Shown: piece after piece, positions 5,684 through 5,718 of the stretch
Layout: every line of letters starts with the position of its first letter
Position numbering within the stretch: the first letter of the stretch is position 1
Assembly (NCBI GenBank): GCA_016735415.1
Contig: JAERRP010000457.1
Span: forward strand, 1 to 5,718
Direction: 5' to 3'
Source: Desulfobacterales bacterium
GTDB taxonomy: Bacteria; Desulfobacterota; Desulfobacteria; Desulfobacterales; UBA5852
DNA: 5,718 nucleotides
Position numbers and translations under genes: made by a program
The notes under the pieces: model-generated
What the model was told of the DNA's origin: nothing
Databases searched by the model: none
What the model saw: the letters and a program-made list of their open reading frames with translations, nothing else

Positions 5684-5718
5684 GCAAAACCCACCGCCAC
5701 CGTCTTCGGCAAACAGCC

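Noticed and set aside
5683..5704. Sigma-54-like sequence (TGGC ... TTTTGC) upstream of the acyl-CoA ligase on the minus strand
   Set aside because: The GG to GC spacing is 11 rather than the required 10 bases, and a better sigma-70 pair lies next to it.

Overview
The window is GC-rich (roughly 60% by eye), with strongly G/C-biased third codon positions, apart from a short AT-rich run at its left edge. The gene set and protein sequence style suggest an anaerobic member of the Desulfobacterota, of the Desulfosarcina / Desulfobacteraceae type. That placement is an inference from three things: a stand-alone formate-tetrahydrofolate ligase, a long-chain acyl-CoA ligase, and an intergenic repeat that resembles ones I remember from that group. 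No marker gene is present to confirm it.

Layout: (1) 1-1326, plus strand: the C-terminal three quarters of a type I ABC exporter half-transporter (end of TM3, TM4-TM6, complete ATPase domain) of the MdlB/YheH-like heterodimer type; its first TM helices lie off the left edge or are missing. (2) 1327-1542: an intergenic leader with a 24-bp imperfect palindrome and a 7-bp inverted repeat, ending in a strong ribosome binding site. (3) 1543-3306, plus: fhs, formate-tetrahydrofolate ligase, complete, followed by a GC hairpin and a clear intrinsic terminator. (4) about 3404-3503: intergenic sequence that looks like a degraded or partial dispersed repeat. (5) 3521-3814, plus: a 97-residue protein of unknown function. 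(6) 3880-5619, minus: a complete FadD-like long-chain-fatty-acid-CoA ligase, convergent with gene 5, with a recognisable promoter and ribosome binding site at 5627-5683.

The genes do not form one operon. fhs appears to be a single-gene transcription unit, and the ligase has its own promoter on the other strand. Two of the genes fit one physiology. The ligase activates fatty acids for beta-oxidation to acetyl-CoA. In complete-oxidising sulfate reducers the acetyl-CoA is then split, and the methyl group is oxidised through tetrahydrofolate intermediates, where this ligase could run in the formate-releasing, ATP-forming direction. This is inference from family knowledge.

The most interesting point is the formate-tetrahydrofolate ligase. 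It keeps the P-loop and the folate-stacking Phe and Trp, but several residues that are nearly invariant in characterised bacterial and eukaryotic enzymes are changed, and its mid-region is closer to the eukaryotic form than to the Moorella form. I found no CRISPR array, tRNA, rRNA, transposase gene or clearly new defence or mobile system in this window.
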